From positions 24,781,501 to 24,845,500 of the forward strand of contig NC_068556.1 of the NCBI RefSeq assembly GCF_022201045.2: a DNA stretch of 64,000 nt, in the 5' to 3' direction. The translations under genes were made by a program, and so were the position numbers. Numbering within the stretch: the stretch's first letter is position 1; each line of letters opens with the position of its first letter. The DNA comes from Citrus sinensis (taxonomy: Eukaryota; Streptophyta; Magnoliopsida; Sapindales; Rutaceae). Positions 24,841 through 36,502 of this stretch are shown in pieces. The notes beneath the pieces are model-generated. The model was not told where the DNA came from, searched no databases, and saw only the letters and a program-made list of their open reading frames with translations.

Positions 24841-26801
24841 TTAGGGATGGTAAAAATTCAGTTGGATATGGATATTATTCATTCATCTATAAATTCATAA
24901 TTATATATGATGGATACGTCCATATTCATATGAACATGAATATTCATGAACATATGAACGTGTGTATATATATATATATATATTAGATAAAATATATATC
25001 ATATTAATATAGTAAAAGCTAATTAATAATGTAGTACTTTAAAAAATTATTAGAAATCCTTTCTTTGAATTGGCAATTGGGATTATTCATTAACCTAATT
25101 AATTTAATAGCTCTAGAGTGAAAGCTGGTGATTATAAAATATCACTTAAAAATTTAAAAATTTGTGCGAACATATATTAATATTTACTACATTTAAATTT
25201 AATGAAAAAACAAAAAAATTTCATTAATATCAATAGGTGATGCACCACTTACTAAGGGTGCATTTGGGATTGACGTTAGACATCACTTAAGTTACAGTAC
25301 TAAAGTATTTGACAAATACTAACTGCTATAACTTGAAAGCTATGTTGATATGATTTTTCACCTGTATGATAGAAAAATTATTATATCTTTAATAGTTTTG
25401 TCAAAAATATTATTTAAAATTTATATTTACTATATATTATTAACTATTGTTTCATAGTTACATTTTTTTTTTCACAGCAGCTGTAACTTAAAAGTTACAG
25501 TATCTCAATGACTCAATCCCAAACAGAACTTAAATCGGAGAGGATGTCGCACCAGTTGTACGATTTAGTAGGCGGTGCACCGTAACTCGTTGTCGTTTGG
25601 ACGGTAGCGTTACGGTTGCACCTCGACTTTGGCCAGCAATTCCGTCATGTCGGTTGCTCCTCTGATGCCAATAATGCCACCATTGAACATATCGTGAAAA
25701 ATAGAGTTTGATGATGTTAGCTATGTTGTTAACACCACATCCAACAAGTCAATGACAACTGAATCTGTTTTCATAAATATTAAATTTATGCTTATATTTT
25801 TTAAATATAAAAGATAGAAAATAAATATTACAATTTATAACAACATGATTGTACTTTTTACAAATTTTATAAAGGTAAAACGGGTATTTCACTCTCTATT
25901 ATGGATAATTACGAGGATTTTGGATAGGGTGAGGTTATTTTAACCTTATTTTATCAAAGTTTCATACCAAAATATCCATTAACACAACTACATTTAAGAA
26001 CAGAAAAGTATCTAAGAACAAACAAACTAATATTACATATTTTTAGACACTGCTCTATAATCATGAGAATTGCTAAAACAATAAAGGATTAAAATAATTT
26101 AAAAAAATATTTTTATTCGATCATATAGAACCTATTAAATATTTTAAGATTGTTCTTTCGGACAAAAACTAATTTTGTGTGATTGGCCTCATGAATTTAA
26201 TGTGAATTTCTTCTTTTGCTTTTGTTGTGATGCAAGCAGTAAACATCTTTGCCCAGGCTATGCAAGTCCTTGTATGGCTAATTTGAAGCCTTTCTTGATC
26301 GGTAACTAGTGCTCTATTCTTATCTAGTCTTCGTGTGGCAATAGATTTACAATAATTTCAATACCATTATAGTTGTGAACACTAAATTGCCAATGATTAA
26401 TCTCATTACTCTCTCTTTAAGGCATCGATGATTTTAAATGAAGAATACAGAGTACAGAATAAAAAAAAAAAAGGGGGGTGAAGAAGAAGAGACCAAATGG
26501 TGGGTTTATTTAAAATCAATTTAATAATAATTTTGTTTAGTAAGGCCATATTAAGTATTTAAGTAGGTTCACAAAATAAAAAATTGAAAACTTTAAATTT
26601 CAGTGGTAAGTTTATTTAGTAAATAAGTTTAATGAATAATTTTATGAATTCAAATAATCTTACCATTTCGGATAATTAGATAGTATTTATATTTTCTCCC
26701 AATATCTAGATGAATAATTTTTGAAATATCCATACCTTGATCCAGAATATTTGGATGGATATCTTGGATATCGAATTTGGATGGATTTAATTGCCATCCC
26801 A
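24841..26801. mobile_element. Non-autonomous hAT-like element, about 2 kb
   Basis: Ends TTAGGGATGGTAAAAATT (left) and AATTGCCATCCCA (right) are imperfect inverted repeats of the hAT type. The 8-bp flanks AGTGTGAC and AGTGTGAA match at 7 of 8. Both subterminal regions hold GGATAT/ATATCC motifs. No transposase frame. A separate MITE (25256-25530) sits inside. Boundaries could shift by one base. Confidence 0.6.
25256..25530. mobile_element. Tourist-like MITE nested in the hAT-like element
   Basis: Terminal inverted repeats with a shared TTTGGGATTGA core (left GGGTGCATTTGGGATTGACG, right rc AGTTCTGTTTGGGATTGAGT) flanked by TAA at 25253-25255 and 25531-25533. Inner inverted copies of AAGTTACAG occur near both ends. 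275 bp, no coding capacity. Confidence 0.6.
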
Positions 26802-26809
26802 AGTGTGAA

Positions 26810-28180
26810 ACCGAACCAATAAAATCTTCAACTTAAGACAACTACTCTTCATGCGTACAATATTATAAGTGGCACGTTAAATATTACATGCTTTATAATT
26901 GATATTTCCTTTATCTTTTTGGTCGACCTAACCGTATTGTGCGGGAATTTCTTTTGAGTATTTTGAGATTATATACTTATATAATTCTGATTTCTATATA
27001 TGAAGAACCAAAAGAGCATACGTAGTATAATAAATAAATGCCATTACGGTAATAAAATGTTATAATAGTGTGATTATAAGGGCCAAATTGTTGAATATGG
27101 TGGCATGATTAACAAATTAAAGCTGTGAGATACAAATATACATGCATTTGCCTCGCTGCTGCCGAACTCCAGCTTTATAAATGAATATCTGCCTAAAAAA
27201 GTTAGACGTACAGCTTGAATGCACTGCGCGTGCGTGAGGACTTTCTTCGAAAATCATGCAGGTTACTTAACAGCCAATGCCATCCATCCCCTTTATATAT
27301 ATATATAAAGAACATCTTGCAAGCTGTAGTCATCTTAATTTGTTCAAAGTACATCGTAAAGAGCAAAGACAGATATTTGTATCTTTTAGATTTTATGTTG
27401 GAGGTAGCTGCTATATGAGTTTTGTAAAGTACATACGGTTCTTAGTTTATGTATTTAGTTATTTAGCTGAAGCCCTCACTTTTGGGTGATTTTACTCTAT
27501 ATATATATATATATAGAGGTTCATGGACGTATCTCATATTAAAAACTGATCTGAATGATTATATTGTAAAACTAAATTATTATGAGTTGAAAGTTATCCT
27601 AATCTTATATACTTAACAACAAATACGAGATTATCTTCATAACACGTGCTAATCCTAGATGGAATTATAAATTCACCTCGCCTTTCGAAAAACAAAAGGA
27701 AAATGAAAAAAAAAAAAAAAGGTAAAGGGTGAAGAATTTAAAGCAAAAGAAATAATAGCCACTGAGAGAGAGAGTGTGTGAGAAAGGAGTAGTAAAGTAA
27801 GAAGAAAGATTCAAGTTATTGTATTACTGTGTCTGGGGGAGTACAAATTAAAAAAGCAATCTTGATCAAAGTAGTTTCCGTAGGCATTACTTTAACGGGT
27901 AATTAATTAGCAATATCATAGCAGGGATCTTTTAGGGTTAGGGTTACCAGTTAGCGTACAGCTAGCCAGAAAGTGAATTCATCATAATATAATGAATTAG
28001 TGCTATTTGGGTCAATTCATCAAAAGTAGAGGACCATAATATTTATTCCTTCTCCAAGTTTTACAACCATGATTTGAGATGATGAGTTCTCTCTCACCAT
28101 GCACGTCTATTTTCGTTGAATCTTGACCGTCCAATTATTGTAGTAAATAGCCTTCAAAGCGCATGTAGGTGATCACTCAT
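26810..28180. other. Intergenic, no gene seen
   Basis: AT-rich with (AT)n at about 27497-27517, a poly-A run near 27710 and a GA-rich run at 27763-27800. The right end is the probable promoter of the gene at 28361. Confidence 0.5.
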
Positions 28181-28191
28181 CTATAAATACA
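28181..28191 (+). promoter_or_regulatory. Probable TATA box
   Basis: TATAAATACA about 175 bp before the ATG of the small gene at 28361 fits the plant TATA consensus. The inferred 5' leader holds the (CACACC)n repeat at 28253-28286. Confidence 0.5.
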
Positions 28192-28252
28192 CTCGATATT
28201 TCATGACGTTTTGCATACTGAAAGTGATCTTCGAGTGAAGAAGTGCTGCAGT

Positions 28253-28286
28253 CACACCCACACCCACACCCACACCCACACCCACA
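28253..28286. repeat. (CACACC)n hexanucleotide microsatellite in a 5' leader
   Basis: About five and a half CACACC units between the probable TATA box and the start codon of the 80-residue gene. If transcribed it would give a C-rich, structure-poor leader. Confidence 0.85.
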
Positions 28287-28360
28287 TTAATTAGTAAAAT
28301 TAGAAACGCAACAGCTTTATAGCCACAGAGCTCTAGCTTAGTTGTTAAGTAAGTGTGATC

Positions 28361-28603
28361 ATGGCAGGAGGTTACAGCAGGCATAGGAAGTCTTCATCTT
28401 CATCTTGCTTCTCAATATTCAACATATTCAAAGGTTGCTGTTCATATGGTGGGGATGATATGAGCGAGGATGGCTACTACGTCAGAAGGATTTGTAAAAG
28501 TGATGAAGATGGCCGATTCTCAATTGCTGAACCGGGTATCGACGGCAAAGCTTCTGCCTTCATTGCCAGATTCTATGAAACCCGAGTTTCTGTTGCAGCT
28601 TAA
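28361..28603 (+). CDS. Small plant protein of unknown function, 80 residues
   Basis: Single-exon frame from ATG (28361) to TAA. It begins MAGGYSRHRKSSSSS, has a Cys/Phe-rich middle (CFSIFNIFKGCCSYGG), an acidic stretch and a C-terminal block SIAEPGIDGKASAFIARFYE followed by TRVSVAA. I recall a plant family of short proteins with the same AEPGID..A.AFIA.FY block, with no known activity. No signal peptide or membrane segment is evident. An upstream TATA box and leader support expression. The start follows GTGATC and is preferred over an out-of-context Ile/Met codon 6 nt upstream. Confidence 0.8.
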   Translation: MAGGYSRHRKSSSSSCFSIFNIFKGCCSYGGDDMSEDGYYVRRICKSDEDGRFSIAEPGIDGKASAFIARFYETRVSVAA

Positions 28604-29706
28604 TTTATTTATTAATTAATCACCACCCTAGTTATTTCTCTATAGACCATATTAATATTAATCGGCCCCTATCTTTACACTCAACTGTGTTCTAGTTTTT
28701 TTTTTTTTCTCCCCTTCTTGTAATTGATTTGACCTGACCCCTGAAATAATTCCAAAATTGTAGCTCATAATAATGAGTACCATAATTAATGTATAATAAT
28801 TTCTTATATAGATTATATCTTGGCCAGCTTCTTGGTTCTTTTCCTCCTTAATTTCAGTTTGGATTTTTAGTTCTTTTTTTTCCCCCCTTTAATCTACAGG
28901 CTCATAGCAAGCTTAGAACAGATACATTCTCCAAGAAGAAGAAGAATATTCTTGTCATAATCTTGAAAATTAATGGAAATCAACGATCTAGCTATATACA
29001 GCATATGTTATTAGTTTTGGGCAGTGCATGCATATACCAAATTAACTGAATGACTGTAATACTTGAATGCTTAATTAAAAGGAATTAATTTGATGAGTAA
29101 CAGCAGCGATAAACTATTAACTAAACAACCTGGCACAACAAGTGCATTGTGCAAATTTGAATACTCAAGTAGCACACACTTCCAACTATGCTTCAGACGC
29201 TGACAGAGTAGTTAATTTAATTTATGTTTGATGAAAAATTTATGTTACATGCACCCTCGCTAATTTACCAAAATTATTTGTTCAAAAGTTTGTGTAACGA
29301 CTGTTTCCCAAATGAACATCCATCTAGATTTACTTGACAGGTAATGCTTCAATTAATAACTTCTCCAAAGTCACAGCACAATGCATGTATTATCCCAAAC
29401 GGAGCCTATTCCACAAGCCTTCTGACACAAATTTAGGATTTGGCAATCAGTAGGGGAAATTGCTAATTAAAGTCAGCGGTCGCAAACAAACCGAAATTTA
29501 GTTCTTAATTAGAGAATAACACAATAATTGACTAATTTAGTGGAAGCCAGAGGGAAAGCTTTGACACCGTTAAATATAAATGGTAAATTTCATTAATTGC
29601 CAAGGAAATTAATCACATTCCGTGGATGAATATCAATCTAATCTTTAGTAAGAGTGATATTCCATGCATAATGCATAGTATGTGTGTGTATATATATAAT
29701 CATTCT
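28604..29706. other. Intergenic, 3' flank of the small gene
   Basis: T-rich 3' untranslated-like sequence follows the stop codon, then AT-rich DNA with no coding frame or repeat I can name. Confidence 0.5.
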
Positions 29707-29848
29707 CTAGTGCAGACGCCTTCATTTTTTTTTTTTTTTTTTTAATGCAGACACACGTTAAACTGCGGAGTTTAAGAGAGTTAGTTTTTAACTCTTTTAA
29801 ACTGTATGATTTAAAAATATATCCGCACTAAGAAAAATACAGGTGTCC

Positions 29849-29850
<2 letters not shown>
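29707..29850. mobile_element. MITE copy A of a CTAGTG-family
   Basis: Left end CTAGTGCAGACGCC and right end rc GGGGACACCTGTATTTTT...TAGTGCGGA enclose an inner inverted repeat around GAGTTAGTTTTTAACTC. The same family occurs at 29899-30087, 59299-59456 and as a half-copy near 47950. Copies are flanked by TA or (TA)n, which suggests insertion at TA as in Stowaway-type elements. Confidence 0.5.

Positions 29851-29891
<41 letters not shown>
29851..29891. repeat. (AT)n microsatellite between two MITEs
   Basis: About 41 bp of pure AT separating two copies of the same MITE family. Confidence 0.95.
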
Positions 29892-29895
<4 letters not shown>

Positions 29896-29898
29896 GTT

Positions 29899-30087
29899 TT
29901 AGTGCTCGCACTCTCATTATTTATTTTTTATTTTTGCATGAGGACACACTATAAACTGTGTAGTTTAATAAAGGTAGTTTTTAATACTATTAAACCGTAC
30001 AATTTTATAATGTATTCAAAATTAACTCTATTAATCCACACAACTTAATAACTATCTACATTAAAAAAATGAGGGCGCACACATCTA
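29899..30087. mobile_element. MITE copy B of the CTAGTG-family
   Basis: Left part TTTAGTGCTCGCACTCTCATT and TGCATGAGGACACACTATAA; right part GAGGGCGCACACATCTAA. An inner inverted match GTGTAGTTTAATA / TATTAATCCACAC is present. Diverged from copy A. Confidence 0.45.
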
Positions 30088-32394
30088 ATTTCATACATAC
30101 ACACATTAACACAACAGAATTTGCATTAATTAAGAAAGAGGATCCGTAAAGGTATTCATTTGAGGTTTGTTTGAGTGTTATATATATGCTTTCCATATTC
30201 CAGTTGCTGGTGTATCATAATATCATATACGTACCGCCCCATGTATGGATTCTCCGTACGGTATACCTTGTTCAAATTATATAGTCTTTTCATACGTCTT
30301 TTTAAAACTTTGATTAGTAATTTTGTCGTATTCTTATACACAGCAGTTTCGAAACATAGCAAGTAAGAAGGAATAATAGCGGTGAGAAGATTTTTTTATC
30401 TCTGGGATTGGAATGGTAAAGGAACCTAATGCTTATTATGTTGGTGTCCAACTCATGGCTAGCTGACAGTGGCCATAAATCGTAAGACGAGTAGATGAGT
30501 GCTTTAACTGGGAAGGCGGAGCTTATGCTAATTATATATAATATATATTATATCATTTAATTAACTATAGGATTCTAAACACATACCTTAGTGAATGAAA
30601 CAATCAAAGTGACTATGCATGCCAGGCTAAAAGTGACTCAGTATTAAGGTTCTGTTCCCATTTTTTCTTTCCTTTTAAAATTTGTGGCAGCAAGAAAGCA
30701 GGGCCATTGAATTGCAAATGAACTTTTTTCCTCCCCTCCTTTACTCGGCTATCTTTCGTGTTCTTTCCCATGTGCTGCCTAAAACACAAGTGATGTTCTA
30801 TTGCGCTCAGTTTCACTTCAGCTTTCAGTTCGTTAACTCACAAACTCTCTGACTTTCCATTGTCAATAAATTAATTTTAACAATCAAATTAATTAGCATG
30901 AAAGATTTTTTTTTAATTAATTTGCACAGTCATGCAAGACTCAGACTCCGTCCTACTTATGAGTTCTTCATTATATATTGAATTAATTCTTACGAGGTAC
31001 TAATGTACCTCTCCACCAACAAGTAAGCGTAAATAATGCATGTAAGAATCCAACGACTGATGCAGTTGAAACTAGGAGCATTCAGAATTTTTCCAAGAGA
31101 ATATTGTGATGGTTCCCTCCAGCATGAGTTTGAAGCTGTAGGTTTGAGAATGGAACCTTTTACTAGTTTTGATGCGTTCTTATGGACAGTAATAAATTGT
31201 TGGAGTCAGAGGGTTAGTAGCCATGGGTTAAATTAAGGAATTAATTATATATATAATTAAAATTATCTCTGGGATGATTCTTCAACTGTATCTCACTAAA
31301 GAGCTGTTAATAAAACCTTTGAAGTTGAATAGAGAATCCAGTCAAGATGGCTTTCTGTGTATTCAAAGACCATCAGTTGATGCCATGCACCATCTTAAAA
31401 TTATTATCTTATGGTATGGTTGTTAAATCTTACCCAAATCGTTTAATTTTTATTAATTTTTAAATTTTATTTGCAATTTGATTAAGCTAATAGTAATAAA
31501 GTGTCTCTTCAGCAGACAAAATAAACTAGCTCCGTCTCCGTTGTTGGGCCTATCCAAAGTGATCCTACCAAGATTAATCATGATCGGCCCTCCGTCTCAT
31601 TTGAAGCTTTTTGACAAAAAGAATGCAACTTCAATGGCTGATCAAATTAGCGAATTAAACATATTGCGGCGGCATATGTTTGCGTATAATGGATCACACC
31701 AACAATATATATTTAATTGTTTAATTTTGGACCTCCCTTTGCTATAAGCAAGTGGGATGTATATATGCCTCATGGTAGCTTTTAATTTCAATTAGTTGGG
31801 ACACACTATTGCTATAGGATTCTTGCCTATCTCATTTTGTGATGATCATTAATATAGGCTTAAGTAATCTAATAGTGGGCATAGAAATATATATCTAGGA
31901 AGGGGAAAAAAAAAAACGTACACAATAATCTAGTTCTTACAAAATTGGATTGAATAAGAATTAAATTTACAGTGCCAACAAAGCTGGATTGAGTGAAGGT
32001 TAAACATGCAATACTTTCAAAGTTACATTCAACGAGAATTAAATATATGTCCAATAGTATGGAAGTAACTTTGATGTGCTATAACTTAGAGTTATAGATA
32101 TTTGATTTGATTGAAAATATATCACTTCAAAACCTACTATGGGATCAATAAATTTTATAATTTTTGAGATTGAGGTCCGTTGTTTTTTTTTTTTTTTTGC
32201 CTTTGTATATCAAACTCTACTATTTTGGCCATAAAAAACCATTTGAAGTTATTTTCTAGCACTAAAAAGAATTTATTTAATTTTTTTTTTAGGTGGTGCT
32301 ATATGGAACCGTTAAATTTTTCTCCGCACCCTTAATTTTTTTTTTTTACAATTAAATTTTAAAATTTCAACATTAACCTCCACTCATCTGTTTT
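30088..32394. other. Intergenic, no gene supported
   Basis: Several short frames (for example 31036-31236 and 31478-31747) have no start context, family match or neighbouring exons. A poly-T tract and AT-rich DNA fill the rest. Confidence 0.45.
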
Positions 32395-32473
32395 TTCTCT
32401 ACCATGTTTCAAAAAAGTAAGTCGTACAGAATAATTTCTCTACCATGTTTCAAAAAAGTAAGTTATGCAGAAT
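32395..32473. repeat. Tandem duplication, 41-bp period
   Basis: TTCTCTACCATGTTTCAAAA and following bases occur at 32395 and 32436, each followed by a related TCGTACAGAAT / TATGCAGAAT. It lies immediately 3' of the tRNA-Asn gene. Confidence 0.85.
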
Positions 32474-32485
32474 AAAAATTAGATG

Positions 32486-32559
32486 CGCTAGAAGGAGGGC
32501 TTGAACCTCCGACCTTGTGGTTAACAGCCACACGCTCTAGCCAACTGAGCTATTCCAGC
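32486..32559 (-). tRNA. tRNA-Asn(GTT)
   Basis: The 74-nt reverse complement folds as a cloverleaf: acceptor stem GCTGGAA / TTCTAGC with one G-T pair, D-arm AGCTCAGTTGGCTAGAGC, anticodon loop CTGTTAACC (anticodon GTT), variable AAGGT, T-arm GGAGGTTCAAGCCCTCC, discriminator G. Internal A and B boxes are intact. A TTTTT run follows within 10 nt on the minus strand as a Pol III terminator. No CCA encoded, no intron. Appears functional. Confidence 0.96.
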
Positions 32560-35320
32560 TTGGTTGAAGATTTGACGAACCAAAAAAGTTTAAAATATGC
32601 TAAACAAACCAACACCAATTTCCATCTCATCGCGACTGAAATTCAATCAACGTCAACCTGATCTACAAATTACTTCTTTTGGGTTCCGTCTCATAACTTG
32701 ACCTTGAATCATGGTAACTAAAGTCTAAAGTTAACTTTTAGAGTATGGCAACCGATAAGGTAAATCAGATGATCATATGGCAAACATAAATCTTTAACAA
32801 GGTGTGGGCAAGTAGGGGCCCCGATTTCTCAACTTTAAGGGACAAGAAGCACATTGTGTGGACAGCCAAATTCAATTATTTGTGAACACACATACAATAA
32901 TTATATAAAAAAACAGTGGCTTGTTTCTTTCTTGGGTTGTTACCGTAAAGTCCGTATACTTCTTTTGCACTTCCAATTGCCCTTTCACTTGTGTACCAGT
33001 TAAGTTGTCATAATCTGGTGCCCTATTTATTCAATTTCATAAGCTATTGGTACTTCAAAATCTAAACCAAAACCTTTTTAACTGATGGATGTTTCCTTCT
33101 CCTTAATGTTCAGAGTAATAAGGGCACTATATACCACCTTTAAAGTTTAAAATTAAGGTCTACTGTACAAGTAAACTCCTTAGTTTGGGTGGTTGTGATT
33201 AATAATGTACGTATGGCTCTCCGGTTGGTCATTTGGTGAAACCAATTTCACTATACCATAAATCTTGAAAGGAGTCCAAATGATTAGGGCAAACGAAAAT
33301 ATCAATTAATGTAAATTATTAGGGCAAACTCAGAAACCGACTGGGGGAAGACAGACGCTCATCATTGATTATGACGCCCTATCATTTAAATCTTCAAGCT
33401 GATTTAAATTTCGGTGTTCTCTCTCTCTTTTTTTAATAATATCCATGCTAATTCCCCCAAATAATATGCAAGTACAAGAGAAATTGACAACCATAATGTG
33501 AACTAATTTAACATACTCAGATTAACACAGAGTTAGAAACCTACATATTTCATTATTGACATAATTTATCAATTAAAATATTTTTAAAATATAACTATAC
33601 AATAATGTTATAACATGTGTGTGTTTACTTTAAAGAACCAACCAATGTATGTGTATATATTATTTCCGAAGTTTCCTAATTCATGCATGTTGTGGATACT
33701 TTTTTTTTTCTCACATCAACTTGCCTCCGGAATGTAAAACAAATATTCACAAACAAAGAGCAAAGAATATATTTACATGTAAATTAGCACCCCCTCTCCA
33801 TGTGCCCGGATGCTTCTTCCTTGTGGTGCAGCAACATTATTAATTGTACCCTGCAATGCGTATTATTAAATGAGAAAAAATTAATAATAATCTATCTGCA
33901 TGTGAAAACCACTAACACACTGTTCTAGGTTATACTAATCATAATGTACAAGGACTAAGTGGTTAAAAAATTGATTAGTCGTCAGTTTATGTATATCTCC
34001 ACCATCAAAATTGTGAGTTAAACAACTAAATGGGAAGACAAATAATTTGAACAGGCAAGATAATAAGGGGGGATGTATGATTGTTGCGTTATATAATATA
34101 TTTATCCTGGATGACTACAATACACGATGCTGTCAGCGGACATAACCATGAACAAGTAAATTAAACTTTAGTTTTGGGGGAAAGTTTTTATATAATTCCA
34201 TTTTAAGTTCGTATAATTAAATTAATGTTTGTTTAAGAGTTCAAGGAAAGATAGCTTTGGTTCCAAGATCCCCTTCCCAATTCCCATAATAGCAAGGGGA
34301 CCATTTTCATTTACAATATTATACACACACACACCATATATAATACTATGTGTTGCTTCGAAACGAGTGAATTATGTGTAATAAATGTCAACTCAACTGC
34401 CCACACACACACACACACACACATATAGTTAATATCAAATCGAATTAACGGTCAATGCTGACAGTTAGTCTGAATCTGATACATTATTTTTTAGGGAGGA
34501 AATTTGAGTTGTTCAAACAGTTACAATTAAAATTATAATAACAGAAAAAAAAACGAATGATCAAATAGGAAAACATCATTGGTCCACTTCTGGCATTGCT
34601 GTCTTAATCCTTTGTCATTATTATTATTTTGTTAGTTACTATAACATGTGGATACACATGCTAATTTCCAGTCATAATAAATAAAACAGCTTTGTCCCAT
34701 AAAATCATTACTCCTCATGGCCCGGCCCCCATGCAGCTAGTTTAAATTTCGAATAATTACTCATATCGATCGGTAGTAACCAAAGACATGCAGAGACGTA
34801 TGTATGCATGTAATATAGTTTGAACTGTGCTTATTGATATACATTAATTATTCATTAATTACGAGTGCAGCTCATTAATTATATATTACATATTCTGCAT
34901 GGCAAGAGGGTTATACAAACACGGCCGGGTACGAGTTCTTGCCCAAAAAGAAAGAGAAAAACAAAAACTGTCTGAATGATGATCAATATTGGTGAAGAAA
35001 CGAAGTACAATTCTAATTAAGAGGAGAGGATAAATTAAGCGCGGTGATTGATTGATTGATTCTGATTGGTGAAAAGGGTTGGAGTTAAAAAACGCGATCA
35101 AATTAGGGGGAGGCATTAATTTGGAGGAACGTGAGCTAGAGAGAGGTGTGGCGTGAGATGAGTCACAATATTATTGAAGAAATTTTAAAGTAAAAGGTAA
35201 AGGCCAAAGAGAGGGGCATTCACGTGTAGGGTTTCTGTAAGGGGACCGTGCCCCATGTGCTTAGGTGCAGTCGGCCAAAACAGTCGATCTTTTCTCTCTC
35301 TATTTTTTTATTTATTATAA
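32560..35320. other. Intergenic, no gene seen
   Basis: Contains (CA)n at 34403-34423 and AT-rich stretches. The minus-strand frames at 34886-35116 and 35220-35411 show no family features. Confidence 0.45.
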
Positions 35321-35800
35321 TTTTACTACCAAAGTTATTCTTCCATATTATGTCAGTACCATAATTTTCTGAAAAATATATTTTACTATTAAATATTTGT
35401 GCCGTTGTCAATTCACAACTATTCCGTTAAGAAAATATTAATGTTTAATATAAACTAAGTTAAAAGTCGATTTTATCCCTAAGGGTTTAAAAGATAATTT
35501 TACCCTTTGTAATTTAAGCATTAAAAAAGAAGTCAACAATAACGATTTTAGGGTTTAATTTCCTAATTCTTTAATCTTTAATTATTTCCCTAAAACGCAA
35601 CGTTTAGGCTTCAACTTGAAATGTCTTTAATGCCCTTACAGTTAGAAATGTCTTTGATGCCCTTATGATATCAACAAATTTTTAACGTTCTTAAGTGAAT
35701 AATAGTGAATTGATAACGGCGCAAACGTTTAGTAGTAAAATGCACTTTTCGGTAAATCATGATATTGACATAATATATCAGAATAATTTTGGTAGTAAAA
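35321..35800. mobile_element. MITE with about 96-bp imperfect terminal inverted repeats
   Basis: Arms 35321-35416 and 35705-35800 begin TTTTACTACCAAA and align as inverted repeats over their whole length with scattered substitutions, ending with CAATTCAC / GTGAATTG. Long TIRs suggest a Mutator-type origin, but I could not find a clear target duplication. It lies about 160 bp upstream of the TATA box of the gene at 36106, so it may contribute to that promoter. Confidence 0.6.
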
Positions 35801-35960
35801 TGATAATATCTTTTTTTTTTTGATAGGAAATTTAGAACATTAATAAACAAACAAATTAAATTAAAAAAAAAAAAGGGAGAGAGTGAGTGAGAGTGACTCT
35901 AATGAATATATATATATCGATCGCTAGCTCATCTCACGGATCTGGCCCTTATCTCTTCCC

Positions 35961-35970
35961 CTATATAAAT
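35961..35970 (+). promoter_or_regulatory. Probable TATA box
   Basis: CTATATAAAT, a strong plant TATA match, 136 bp before the ATG at 36106, with a CCTTATCTCTTCC context just upstream. Confidence 0.6.
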
Positions 35971-36105
35971 ATATTTTACATCCATCATCTTCTTTGCTAG
36001 CCTTATTAGCCTCTTGCAGTAGCAGTGCAAAACAGAACAACTCTCATTCGTTCGTTTTCATTATATTATGTATATATAACTTGTTGTACAACTTAATTAA
36101 TTAAA

Positions 36106-36502
36106 ATGGCTTCTTGGAAGAAAACCATCACATCCCCATTTAGAAAAGCTTGCACTTTCTTCAATCAGCAACCTGCAGCTTCCAAGGATAAGAAGTCTCA
36201 GCCTGCAGGTACGTACTTATTTAATCTCTTTTCGAATCAAGACAACAACATTATAAATCAGAGCATTGATTCATATATGGTATATCCTCATGTATGTGCA
36301 CGTACGATAGGTATATTAATTCATCATCACCAGTTCGCAATTCCTTAATTTAATTACTTGTAATTATTAATTTGCAGAGCATGATAATCGCGTGATGGAT
36401 CTCCATGGAGAAGTGATGGCGTGTGCTTACGAAGATGTGCAAGTGATGTGGTCTATTCTCGACAAGTCGAAGTCTGCAGCAGCCTGCAACGTTACCTCTT
36501 GA
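36106..36502 (+). CDS. Small plant protein of unknown function, 75 residues
   Basis: Two exons, 36106-36208 and 36378-36502, joined at GTACGT and TTTGCAG, give 75 residues. It begins MASWKKTITSPFRKACTFF, then a basic linker (KDKKSQPA), then a conserved-looking helix VMDLHGEVMACAYEDVQVMW and SILDKSKS, ending ACNVTS. I recall short plant proteins with the same MASWKK start and the DLHGEVMAC.YEDVQVMWSILDKS block, but no assigned activity. The N-terminus is basic and amphipathic; there is no cleavable signal. A good TATA box lies upstream. The exon junction restores the family frame exactly, which supports the splice model. Confidence 0.88.

Noticed and set aside
31478..31747. 89-codon plus-strand frame
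   Set aside because: No recognisable domain, no start context and no neighbouring exons.
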